Shown one piece after another: positions 35,759 to 45,925 of a stretch of 50,776 nt of DNA. The stretch is from Vitrella brassicaformis (Eukaryota; Sar; Vitrellaceae). The stretch covers positions 20,454-71,229 of the forward strand of contig CDMY01000465.1 in NCBI GenBank assembly GCA_001179505.1, written 5' to 3'. A program made the translations under genes and the position numbers. How positions within the stretch are numbered: the stretch's first letter is position 1; each line of letters starts with the position of its first letter. The notes beneath the pieces were generated by a model. It ran no database searches. It was not told where the DNA came from and was given only the letters and a program-made list of their open reading frames with translations.

Positions 35759-37832
35759 TTACGCATCTTGATCCCAGTAGAGCTTGACCACAACGGCTGT
35801 GCAGTTGTCCATCGTGCCTGTGCAGACACCACAACACAAGAAGACAAGCCAGCATCCATACATCCATCCATCCGTACTTCATCGATGTCTCCTCAGCCCA
35901 CCCTGCCGCTCACCAGCTCTCATGGCCTCTGCGACCAGCGTCCTCGCAGCCACACTGCACACATCGACCTCGGCTGCCGGCCCCCCGCCTGCCCCTCCAT
36001 CCCCCTCCCCCTCTGTGTTTGAGGGTGCGTAGGGCTCCGTGTCGCCGCTCTGCCGGCTCACACTTGACGAGCTGGACGCCAACACACGCGGGGCATCACC
36101 AGCACCAGCACCAGCACCATTCGTGCTGGCAGGCACGTCTCCGTCTGCCGTGCTGTTGACGGATGTCGATGCAGCGTCCTCCCTCTCAGCCTCTTTTTCC
36201 TTTTCCTTGTGGCCGTTGTGGTCTGGCGAAGGGTGTGTGTCTTGCCTGCTGTCTTGATTGCCTTTGCCGGTGTGGTTGCTGTTGCCGTGGTTGGGTTTCT
36301 TGTCTTTCTGCTGGTCGGCGAGCCGCCTGAGTGTGGAGTGGACGCTCTGGACGGCCTCCAGGTCTGACAGGACGTCCCACACGCCGTCGCAAGCTAGGAT
36401 GAGGAAACTGTCCTTGGAGGGATCCAGCTCTCTGACAGACATGCGACAAGGAGGGATATGTGTGTGTGTGTGTGTGTGTGTGTGGCGTGGTGCAAGTTGG
36501 GGTGGGTGGCTGCTGACCGTTTGTCGATTTCCGGGTCCGCGATGAGTGCGTGTCTGTTCTGGTTCTTGAGCATGAAGTCGCCCAAAGCCCTTGACACACC
36601 CAGATAGTACTCGAGGGGCGGCACACCCAACCTACACACACACACACATCCAGTTCACACACACACAGGCGTCCTCCCTCTTGCCACACTGAGTGTGTTG
36701 TGTGTGATATCACCTCGAGCATCTCTCGAACGGGTGTTGGACCACCCGGCCGCCGGCCCGCACTATCCGCCTCTCCTCGTCCGGCCTGTTGGGCTTGTGG
36801 TCTTCACTCAGCCGAATGGCCTCCACCTCCTCATCACCGCCACCAATGCTGCCACTCGGGTGACGGTGAACACGACCCAGCCTGCACACACACCATGCAC
36901 ACACACACACACACACGAGATGCACACACACGTCCCCTGTCCGTCATGTCATGTGTGTGGCGTGGCTCACACAGCTCTGGAGTCGCCGATGTTGGCCGTG
37001 TGGAGGATGACCCGGCCCCTCTTGCGGTGGACGAGGCAGACGATGGCAGTGGAGCCGTCCTGTGGATGGGGCGTCTGGGTTCCCTCGTAGGCCGTCTCGA
37101 GCTTCTGCACCGACTGCTCGATGGCCTTGTGCACGAAGGAGTCCTCCAACAGGGGAGGGGGGGAGGCATTCACACCTGATGTCAGCTGCCGCCTCAAGCT
37201 GAAAACACCGCAACACACACACACACACACACACACACGTGTGTACCTGAATGTTCACACGATGCTGCGTAAGCCTGTCTGCCGGTTCTCTCCCTACTCA
37301 CTGGTTGTGCAGGTGCGTCTTGGCGTATTCGCTCGCCCGTTTGCCGTTGTGGCCGTCGAAGACGCCGTAGTAGGACATGCCCTCCAGAAAGTCGTCCACA
37401 CACAGAGAGGCGTCCTCCATGTCAGCCCGGTGGCCCTGCAGCTCAGCGCTGCCCGACACGCACCGCAGGCCGACAGTGCGGCCGCCCAGCACCGTTGAGT
37501 GGTCATCTGATGAGCCGGCCAATCCGACTGTGCCGATTGCGCTGCTCGCACTTGCAGCGTGTGCGTTGAGAGAGTTCTCGAGGATGCGCCTGCGCTTGCT
37601 CTCCTCCTCGAAACGCCCTACAGTCACCTGACATGACGCCACATCAATGAGAAGGCCAGGCATGCATCAGAAGGACGACAAAAAGCCATCTCGCTGCGCG
37701 AAGGGCTTTGGTGCCCACCTGTCCGATTCGCTTTGTCGGCGCCGCTTCCTCGACTTCATTCAACTCATCGTCGAAGCTGAGCTTGACCTTCCTGTCGGCC
37801 TTGCGCTTCTTCACAGCACCCTCATCGCCCAT
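35759..37832 (-). CDS. PP2C-family (PPM) serine/threonine phosphatase
   Basis: The start is the ATG at 37832 (MGDEGAVKKRKADRKVKLSF), an N-terminal basic stretch that could be a nuclear signal. The PPM motifs follow in order: GHRADMEDASL, YYGVFDGHNGKRASEY, DGSTAIVCLV, TANIGDSRAV, LSEDHKPNRPDEERRIVRAGG, LGVSRALGDFMLK, LILACDGVWDVLSD and finally MDNCTAVVVKLYW. All metal-binding aspartates (in MED, DGH, CDG and DNC) are present, so it should be an active Mg/Mn-dependent phosphatase. Between VWDVLSD and the last motif lies an insert of roughly 150 residues rich in Ser, Ala, Gly, Glu and Lys (35918-36370), much longer than usual. At least six exons are seen; exon 1 is 37832-37719 and exon 2 is 37627-37302. 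Confidence 0.92.
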
Positions 37833-38136
37833 GCTACTGTAATGCACTCAGGTGAATCAGCAGCTGCTGAAGGAAGAAAGATCCCAGGGAATCGGATGCG
37901 TTCAAGCAAGATCTGGGTCAGGGACGCCTGGCGGCCACCTCACAGGCTCTCTTTCCCGGCGAATCATGTGCCGCTCAGACGTGCGAGCTTGGCGATCGCC
38001 GGAAAGCAGTGCGAAGCAGATGCTTGCGTGCGACCTGGAGGTTCTCGAAGGCATGCACAATCACTTCAGCTCTGTTTTGATCTGCCGCTCATCTGTCTTG
38101 TTTCTTCCGCCTCCGTCACTGGCCAGACGGGTACAC
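37833..38136. promoter_or_regulatory. Divergent upstream region, PP2C / Tim44
   Basis: 304 bp between start codons. The Tim44 frame is open back to 37852, so a longer leader is possible. No specific element is recognised. Confidence 0.35.
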
Positions 38137-40210
38137 ATGATGCTTCCCCAGACCGTGAGGCGTGCAGTCAGCAGCCTCCCCACCCCCCGGGCAGTCAGCC
38201 TGGAGTCCCTCACCCTCATGCAGCCACACCGGGCTGCATTCCCCATCCCCCCTCAGGCGTCATTGGCAGCATTATCATGCCGGAGGAGCATGAGTGTCGT
38301 CACGTCAGCAGCGGCAGCCGCCCACCGCCACCGCCACCGGCATCAGCCTCCCCTCCCCTCTGGCTTCCTTCCCTGGTCGTCCCTCTCCACCCACCCGCAT
38401 GCGCACCTGAGACAGCTGCAGCTGCGGCACAGCTCGACCAGCTTCATCAAGCAGGTCATGGACCAGGTCAAGCGCGACATCGAGAAGGACCCCACCATCA
38501 TGGAGCAGAGCAAGAAGCTCGAGGACAGCGGGCTGCCCCAGTACAAGGAGGAGATCTTCACCAAAGTCAAGGAGGCCACCGACACCGTCTCGGAGGCCGC
38601 CACGGTCGCCATCAAACGCACCAGAGATGTGCTGGGCAAGACCAAGGAGCAGGTGGACAAGGCCAGGGAGGCCGTGTCGAAGCTCACTGAGGAGAACCCC
38701 GCACTCAAGGGCGTCAAGGACGCCACCAGGGGTGCGGCGAGCGGCGTCGGTCGGGCGTTCTCTGTTGTGTCTGAGTTTGCGAGCAAGCGTCTGGAGTTTT
38801 TGAGCGAGGACAAGGACTCGGCGGCGGCTAAGGTGCGCCGGTGGAAGGAGGAGAAGGAGGAGAAGGCCAGGCAGGAGGAAGCCGTCAGGTGGGTGACGTG
38901 ACCAGCGCAGCTATCCACGCAAATACGTCGATCCATTGGTCTGTCTGTCTGTCTGTCACAGGAAAGCAAAGGAAGACGGTGCCGAGGAGGAGGAGGCCAC
39001 CACACACAAGGCGACTGCAACAGCAACAGCAGCCGCCCCCGAAGCCTCAGCTGAGGCGGCCGGATCATACTCCAGGGCGTCAGAGGCCGCTGGTGGTGCG
39101 GCCGAGCGGATGACGTCGGCGGAGGAGGCGGCGGCCGATGACGCGCTGGTCGTGTCGATGAAGCATGACTCCACTTGGGACAAATTCGGCACACGGCTGA
39201 GGGACATGCCATTCCTGCGCAACTTTTTTGGTTCGCATACAGAAGGGCGTGGGATCACGCACCCGAGTGTTGGCAGACATGGATGTCCTTCATAATGTTT
39301 TGCGTGTGTGTGCATGTGTGTGTGTGCAGAGAATCCTTATTTCGGGAAGCTGTTTGGCGAGACGGAGATCGGCAAGTGCCTCCGAGAAATGAAGAGGATC
39401 GACCCGGCTTTCAGGTATGTACCGGCACACACGGCACACCCAGCATCCACACACACACACACATGACATGTGGGTGCCTCTGTGTGTCAGGTTGGCGGAG
39501 TTCCACGACACCATTGAGCATGTGGTGGCCCCGAAGCTCGTGCAGGCCTTCCTGGAGGGAGATGACGACCTTATGAAGCTGGTAGGCATCCGCACCAGCA
39601 CACGCACAAGAGAAACGGGCGGACGGCTCATGCACCGCGTCCGTCTGTGTCTGTCTCCATGTGTCTGCTATGCGTGATACTGATCAGCAATGCGGCGACG
39701 CTGCTTACGCGACGGTGCACGGTGTGTTCCAGGAGCGCGTCAAGCAGAAGGTCGACCTCGACACGTCCATCCTACTGCCACCAAGAGCTGTCGAGCTCAA
39801 AGGTGCACTCATTCCCCTTTTCCCCCAAGGCCTTTCAATGCATGCACCATCCATCGCCCCCATCCGCGTGTGTGTGCGTCAGGTGCCCGCTCGAAGGGCG
39901 AGGAGGAGGCCCCGTGTTTCGTGTGGACGTTCAAGACTCAGCAGATCAACTGCCTGCGCGACAAGAAGGGCAACGTGGTGGAGGGCGCCATCGACGACAT
40001 CCGGGAGGTCTTCTACGCCATAGCGGTCGTCAAGCACCCCGAGCCGGACCGGCAGGGGCTGGAGTTCCCTTGGCAGGTCAGAGAGAGAAAGAGAGAGAGA
40101 GAGAGAGCGAGGGGGTGGCCAGATGTATGCGGTAACGCTGAACTGTGTGCTGTGCGTCGGTGTGCCAGGTTGAGGAGCTCGCCATTGTGGGCAGCAACTC
40201 TGTGTGGTGA
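38137..40210 (+). CDS. TIM44: Mitochondrial import motor anchor Tim44
   Basis: ATG 38137 begins MMLPQTVRRAVSSLPTPRAV, an Arg/Ser-rich leader without acidic residues, as in mitochondrial presequences; LRHSSTSF later may be the processed end. A charged coiled-coil region follows (FIKQVMDQVKRDIEKDPTIM, then KVKEATDTVSEAATVAIKRT), which in Tim44 binds Hsp70 and the membrane. Then comes an Ala/Glu-rich linker and the C-terminal Tim44 fold: RNFFGENPYFGKLFGETEIG, MKRIDPAFRLAEFHDTIEHV, LLPPRAVELKG, CFVWTFKTQQINCLRDKKGN and GLEFPWQVEELAIVGSNSVW at the stop (40208-40210). Exon 1 is 38137-38888, and about six introns are present. Tim44 recruits mitochondrial Hsp70 to the TIM23 channel on the matrix side of the inner membrane. 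Confidence 0.9.
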
Positions 40211-41410
40211 AGCCGAGCGAAGAGAGCAGCGTGGCGGGTGTGTCCTTCGAGCTCTTCGTCTTTCGAGCCAGACAGACTGTGTCTTCGACCAACGGGAGTC
40301 TGCCCTTCCGGCTATTCATCCGACACCGACAACGCAGCCCTTTGGTGGCTTGTGCTGATGCGAGTCACCGAATCGCTGCGCAGTGGGGGCCGTATGTCTT
40401 GCCGGAGGAGCCAACACCCACCCAGCGATGCATCTGTCCAGTCGATTTCCTTATTCATTGATTGAGTGTCCCTCTCTCGTCGTCTTTTGAGTAGCCAATC
40501 AGCCCGGACGCGAAGGCGCATCTTGGATCCCTCCGAAGATGTGCCTTCGCGTTTGACCTGGTGTGGCGTTCGGGGATGGCTCGGAGGGACTTCTCGAGCG
40601 AGCTTCTCCGTTTTTCCCTTTCGTGGTGCGTGTCTTGCTTGCTTCTGCCTGCCTGCCTGCCAAAGGCATGTCTTTCCTCCTCACCTCTTCCTCTGTGCCA
40701 ATCGATGCCATGCTGGTGTTGCGTATTACGCGTTGTGTGTCGGGGCGGCGCCATTATCGCGACTCGCCTTTGCGTGTTTGTGGGTTTTGGATGGATGAAT
40801 GTGACCGACACACACAGAGAGTCTTCCGCGCATCCTGTAGATACCATATACCTTCCGCGTCCATCGATTGCTCTTTGACTTTCTCTCTCTGCGTCTCGAC
40901 TGTACATGTGTTGATTCATTCGATTGGACCCTCAGTGCTACCAATGGTTCCTTCGTGCCTGTCATGTTCATTCATGGTTCACGTCAAGTGTCTTCGGGGA
41001 TTTTACATCCACGCAATGATATCCACCCATCCACCCACCTTGCTATCAATCGGTGGATTCGCTACGCCAAAATGTCCTCACTCAAATGCACACACAGGCG
41101 TGGCGCACACCGGTCGCGCAATACATACACACATACATACCGATGGAGCCTGTCGCTCTGCTTGCGCCTGTCGCTCTGCTTGCTCGTGTGGCGTCCGCCC
41201 ACAGGCCAACTGACTCTCCCAAATCAGCCTGTCACGAGACACACATGAAGATGATCGATAAACGCACCCATTACCTGTAGACGTGCCAACGATTTCATAC
41301 ATACACACGTTTCCTTCCTGCTGCAGCCAGAATTCTCTTTCTCCCTCCCCCCTCCCTCCCTGCCCTGTCTGTCTGTCTGTCTGTCTGTCCATCTGTCTAC
41401 TGTCAGGCGA
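40211..41410. other. Intergenic region, 3' ends of two convergent genes
   Basis: About 1.2 kb with no supported exon. It holds the hairpin listed next and CTGT repeats near 41364-41390. ORFs here are short and lack splice context. Confidence 0.4.
40505..40555 (+). ncRNA. 20-bp stem-loop, possible RNA hairpin
   Basis: CGCGAAGGCGCATCTT (40509-40524) pairs with AAGATGTGCCTTCGCG (40536-40551), and pairing extends four more positions outward (40505-40508 with 40552-40555). The loop is 11 nt. All three non-Watson-Crick positions are G-U if the plus strand is transcribed, and A-C mismatches on the minus strand. That favours a plus-strand RNA element, such as a 3' signal of Tim44 or a small RNA precursor. 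The function is unknown. Confidence 0.45.
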
Positions 41411-44400
41411 TCATCCCTTCATGTCCATATCCAGTGGCTGCATGGCCTCCCGGGCAACAACACACTGAATGAAAGCACCCACACAGTAACACACAAGACA
41501 AACAAACAAATCAACAACCAGGTGAGCGGGCGCCTCATTCTTCCCTCTTTCTCTCATCATCAATCGTCCCATCCCCTCTCACTCACCTGATCGGCGGGCG
41601 ACGACGGGTCGCCTCTTCGCTGCATGTGGTGGGACGATCCTCTTTCCCGTATGCGGCCATTCAGCCCACCACCCAGTTCACCAGCACAGCCGTCCTCAGT
41701 CTTCTCGGCCGTCTGCTCCTGCTGCTCATTTGTGTAGTCCCGAGCCGATGCAGCAGCAGCTGCTGCTGCTGGTGGCAGCGTCGCAGCGGGGCTGGTGGGC
41801 GAAGCGGTGAGGTGCTGGGGCAGCTGCAGGGGCGGGCGGTCATTGAGCGTCTTGTTCCTGACCTCCACGGCCTTCAGCAGGGCCAGCCGGACGCCTCTCC
41901 GGGTGGGCGAGATGGGTATGGGGAAAGGGGGGAAAGGGCCCGCGGCGAAGTGGCCGTCGCACAGAGCGACCATGACGTCGGGGCCGTCTGTGCTGTTGGA
42001 TGCCGCCACGAGGGCGAGCTGGTCGCTGGCGTAGTTCATCATCTCCTCAATGCTCAGCGCGGCATCATCACCCTCGTTGTCTTCCTCTTCCGCATCCTCA
42101 TCCCCATCCTCAGGTTCGCCGCCGCTGCCCTCAATGGCGACCTCGTAGCCACCCTGACCATCTTCGTGGCGATCCTCGTCGGTGTCAGGACAATGCCGAG
42201 ACCGGAGCGACCTGAGAGGGCGATTACCGATCGTCTTGGCCAGCCGATTGCGACTCTCGACAGCCTTCTCGAGGGCCTTGTCGATGGCCTCTCGTGTGCG
42301 GGAGTGTAGGTTGATGGTGTGGGAGGCACGCTGCCCGCCGCTTTGGCGGAACCGGACCACCCACGCGAATTTGTACCAGATGATGTTGATTCTATCGCTT
42401 TCATTGAGGCGACGCAACTCGGCCAGGCGCTGCTTGGCGTAGCGGTCGAGGGCGTCCCTGTCCAACGCAGTAGCAGCAGCAGCAGCAACAGCAGACGAAC
42501 CTGAACACCAGCACACAAAACCACCACACGTTTATGAGTGGACAGGTGGGTGGGTGATCCGTTCATATCTGTGTTGCAGGGTCACCTACCTGCAGGGGTC
42601 TCTCTCCCTCTTGCCCTCTTCTGCGGCTTGCGGTCGTACTCTTCTGCATTGAACCGACAAGTGCGCGTACATGCATCGATATGTCTGTCCCGTGCACCCC
42701 GCCCTCCCTCCCTCCCTCCCTCCCTCCTGCCTGCCTCTGTGTGGCTCACCGTCTGACTCGTCTTGTCCGTCGTCTTCCTCTTGCTCGTCCTCAGGCGCCC
42801 GGACACTGCCCTCCATCTCATCGTCACCCTCGCCATGGGCCTCCCCCGATCCCTCAGCGACGCCCTGGCCATGGCTTGACTGCAGCGACCGGATAGGGGG
42901 CCGGCCCAGGTCGCTGGCCAGCTCGTTGCGGGTCTGCACCGCCTCCGCGAGGGCCTTGTCGACGGCCTCTTGTGTGAGGGTCAGTGGGGGGATGGTCAGC
43001 CACATCCGTCCTCCGTTGTGGCGGAACTGTATCGACCACGCGCAGTTGCGCCACCTGAGATTGACGTTCTCGGTGCCTTTGAGGCGACGCAGCTCTGTCA
43101 GCCGGTGCTTGCAGTAGGCGTCGAGGGCGTCCCTGTCCACCGAGGCACCAACAAACCGACCTGAACACCATCCATCCATCCATCCGTGAAGGCCTCTGTC
43201 CGTTTGTGTGGCTCACTGTCTGGTTCGTCGTCTTCCTCTTCCTCTTCCTCTTCTTGCTCATCCTCAGGCGCGCAGCTGCTGCCCTCCATCTCAACATCTT
43301 CACCCTCGCCGTCTTCCTCGCCCCCTCTCTGCCGACATCGCGAAGGCAGCGACCGGATGGGTGGGCCCATGGTCTCGAGCAATTTGTTGCGCTTGTCGAC
43401 GGCCTCCTCGAGGGCCTCGTCGCTGGCTTCTCGGGTGCGGGATTGGGGGCAACCGGCGGCGTAGTGCGCTTTGCCGTCGTGGTGGACGCAGACTTGCCTG
43501 CCATCGGGTTGCCAGTTGATGTAGGTGCTCGTGTGGCGGTTGAGGCGACGCAGCTCGCTCGACCGTTCCTCGGCGTAGCGGTCGAGAGGGCCCTCCCCCC
43601 TGTCCACACCAAGACGAGACGGACCTAGAGACCAGAAGAGGCGCAGAAGCAGCACAACGCATACTCATACATTCACTCATACATGCACTCGTGTGTGTGT
43701 GTGCGTGTGTGTGTACCTGCAGATGCCCCTCTCCGTTTTCGCCTTTTCCGCGCTTTGTGGTCGTGTTCGTCTTTCTGCTCTTCATCCTCGTCCTTCTCAG
43801 ACGGCCCTTCGCTGCCATGCTGGGTCATGTCCATCTCATCGCCATCATTGCCCTCTCCCTCTCCATCGGATGAGGCAATGATGGGGGGAAAGCGGACAGG
43901 GGGAAGGCCGATCCTCTTGGCCAGCCGGTTGCGCTTGTCGACAGCCTCCTGCAGGGCCGCGTCGACGGCCTCTCGGGTGCGAGCTGGCGCCTTGATTGTG
44001 TAGGACTTTGTCTGGTTGTCAAGGCGGATCCGAATGAACCAGCCGTTGCGGTGCCACATGATGTGGGTGCCCCTGCCCCCGTTGAGGCGGCGCAGCTCGG
44101 CCTGCCGCTTCACGCCGTAGGTCTCGAAGGCGTCCTTGTCCAGCCCAGTAGCACCACCAAACGAGCCTGGGGCCGGTCAGCACACACACGCACTCATGTG
44201 GTGATCCATCCATCGTGTCTGTGACGTGTGTATGTGCTGGGTGCTCACCTGCAGCAGCCTGGGCTGCTCTCGCCCTTTTCCGCGCCTTGCGGTGGCTTTC
44301 CTCGTCCTCTTCCCCCTGTTCGTCCTCAGAGTCCTCGGCCATCTCCATCTCATTGTCAGAACAATGCCGAGACTGCAGCGAGCAGAGGAGGGGAAGGCCA

Positions 44401-45503
44401 GCCTTCTTGGCCAGCCGGTTGCGAGTCTCGATCGCCTCCTCGAGGGCCTTGTCGACGGCCTCTCGGGTGCGGCTTGACGGGCTGATGGTGTCGTAGGTAG
44501 CTGCTGCTGGTCGGCTGCCGACTCGAATCATCCACGTCGACTTGTTCCAGACGATGTAGATGCCCTTGGATTCGTTGAGGCGGCGCAGCTCTGCCAGCCG
44601 CCTCTTGGCGTAGCGGTCAAGGGTGTTCTTGTCCAGCGCAGTGGCACCACTAAACAAACCAAGGTAGTGAGAATTGCTGTCTCTCTGTGGCCCATGGCAT
44701 AAGGATGCTGCTGCTGCTGCTGCTGCCGCTGCCGCTGCCGCTGGTGGTAGTGGTGGTGGTAGTGGTGGTGCTGCTGGGAGGTAGGTACCCTCCGGTGTGT
44801 GTGCTGTGTGTGCTTGGTCGTGGCGCTGCTGTTTCTGCTGCTGCTGCCTGCCGGTTCTGTCACCGTCGCGGGCGCCACCCTCAGTCTTGACTAGGACACC
44901 CGGCTGACAAGTACCCTCAGCGTGCTCCTCTGCCGCATCGCCGCCCTCTCCCTCCCCCTGGCCACCCTTGTCGCTGGTCTCGTCTGAGTCGTCGATTGCA
45001 TTCTCCCACCAGGCCTGCCAGTCCTCAATGGGTTTGCCGGCCCTTCTCTCGGCCACCTTCCGAGTCGGAGAGGGGTCGGTGGCTGGGGGCTGGTGGGTCA
45101 CGTCAGGCATTGCTGCAGCCTCGGCTGCAGACCCACTGGCAGGGGGTGTGGGGGCCGGGAGCCCGCTGCGCGTGGTGGGACACAATCGACAATGTGATGC
45201 ATGTGGGGGCCGGCAAGTGTTGTGTGCGGCTGACTTACCTTTTAAGTGACGTGACGAAGATGCGACCTCGCCCTGACCACCACCACAGCTCCTCGCCCGT
45301 TGCGCCCCTTCGGTCTCGACACGCTCACCATCACCAGGAGGACCGCCGGAAGAGGCCATGCCGCGATGGTGGCCAGGTGGGCAGAGGGCGGGGGATGGCT
45401 GGGTGGAGGTTTGGTCTGATGACTGTCCTGAAATACCAGCCGTGTGGGGTGGGGCGGTGACATGCTGCTGGCGGGATGTCTGTGGTTGGACAGTGGACGA
45501 CAT
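41411..45503 (-). CDS. Protein with five tandem AP2-like DNA-binding modules
   Basis: The start used is ATG 45503 (MSSTVQPQTSRQQH); the frame is open to 45719. The N-terminal third is disordered and rich in Ser, Pro, Gln and Glu, with one more ordered patch (KPIEDWQAWWENAIDD). Five modules of about 85 residues follow, each opening a new exon. Each has LDRYAKRRLAELRRLN or a variant, then two short strands with tryptophans (IYIVWNKSTWMIRV, INIIWYKFAWVVRF, VNLRWRNCAWSIQF, THIMWHRNGWFIRI), then a helix TREAVDKALEEAVETRNRLA. An acidic stretch comes after each module, often with KARKR-type basic clusters. Strand-strand-strand-helix with conserved W and A..A is like AP2/ERF domains, including apicomplexan ApiAP2; this is pattern recognition, not a search. 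The third module has lost its second Trp. The last exon (41464-41411) encodes CVVAREAMQPLDMDMKG. A nuclear DNA-binding role is inferred. Confidence 0.68.
42205..44635 (-). repeat. Five duplicated exon modules (AP2-like)
   Basis: Modules lie at about 44635-44390, 44150-43890, 43600-43345, 43140-42880 and 42475-42205 in gene order. Each is preceded by an intron and shares the nucleotide pattern for RYAKxRLAELRRLN and SRTREAVDKALEEA, with an acidic tail. This looks like serial duplication of a symmetric exon unit. Confidence 0.75.
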
Positions 45504-45925
45504 AGTGAAGTCTGGGGTGCCTTGCAGGGCTGTCCCATCGGCCTGAGGCTCCTGCCTGAGGTATACAGCACCCGCTGTCGAGCGGCACACAGCAGAGAGA
45601 AAGAGAGCTATGTCCAAAATGTATCTACATGCATGGGCATGTGGGCATCTATCTACGCACGGCATCTTTCGCACGCCTTGTACCTGCAGATGCAGGTGGC
45701 TCTCACGAGCTGTCCTCACCGCTCATGGATCCACAGATCTCTGCCGTCCGGGCCTCAAGCCTCGACGAGCCCGACTGACGTCAGCAGTGGAGAGGCCGAC
45801 GAGGGAGAAAGATCAGCGCAGTGGTCATGCGTGGGGAAATTCACCAAGCTCGCAGAAAAACCCTAAACCCTGTAAACCGAGGGCTGAATCGCAATTTGTG
45901 CAGCCCACAGAGGAAGTAGATTACA
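45504..45925. promoter_or_regulatory. Divergent upstream region with telo-box, AP2-like gene / sepiapterin reductase
   Basis: AAACCCTAAACCC at 45858-45870 lies 56 bp before the ATG of the reductase and contains the AAACCCTAA telo-box known from plant promoters. The rest has no clear motif. Confidence 0.45.

Noticed and set aside
44640-44770. Poly-alanine/CAG run as part of the AP2-like protein
   Set aside because: A donor (GTACCT) and an acceptor (TTTGTTTAG) flank it and the frame joins without it, so it is probably intronic.
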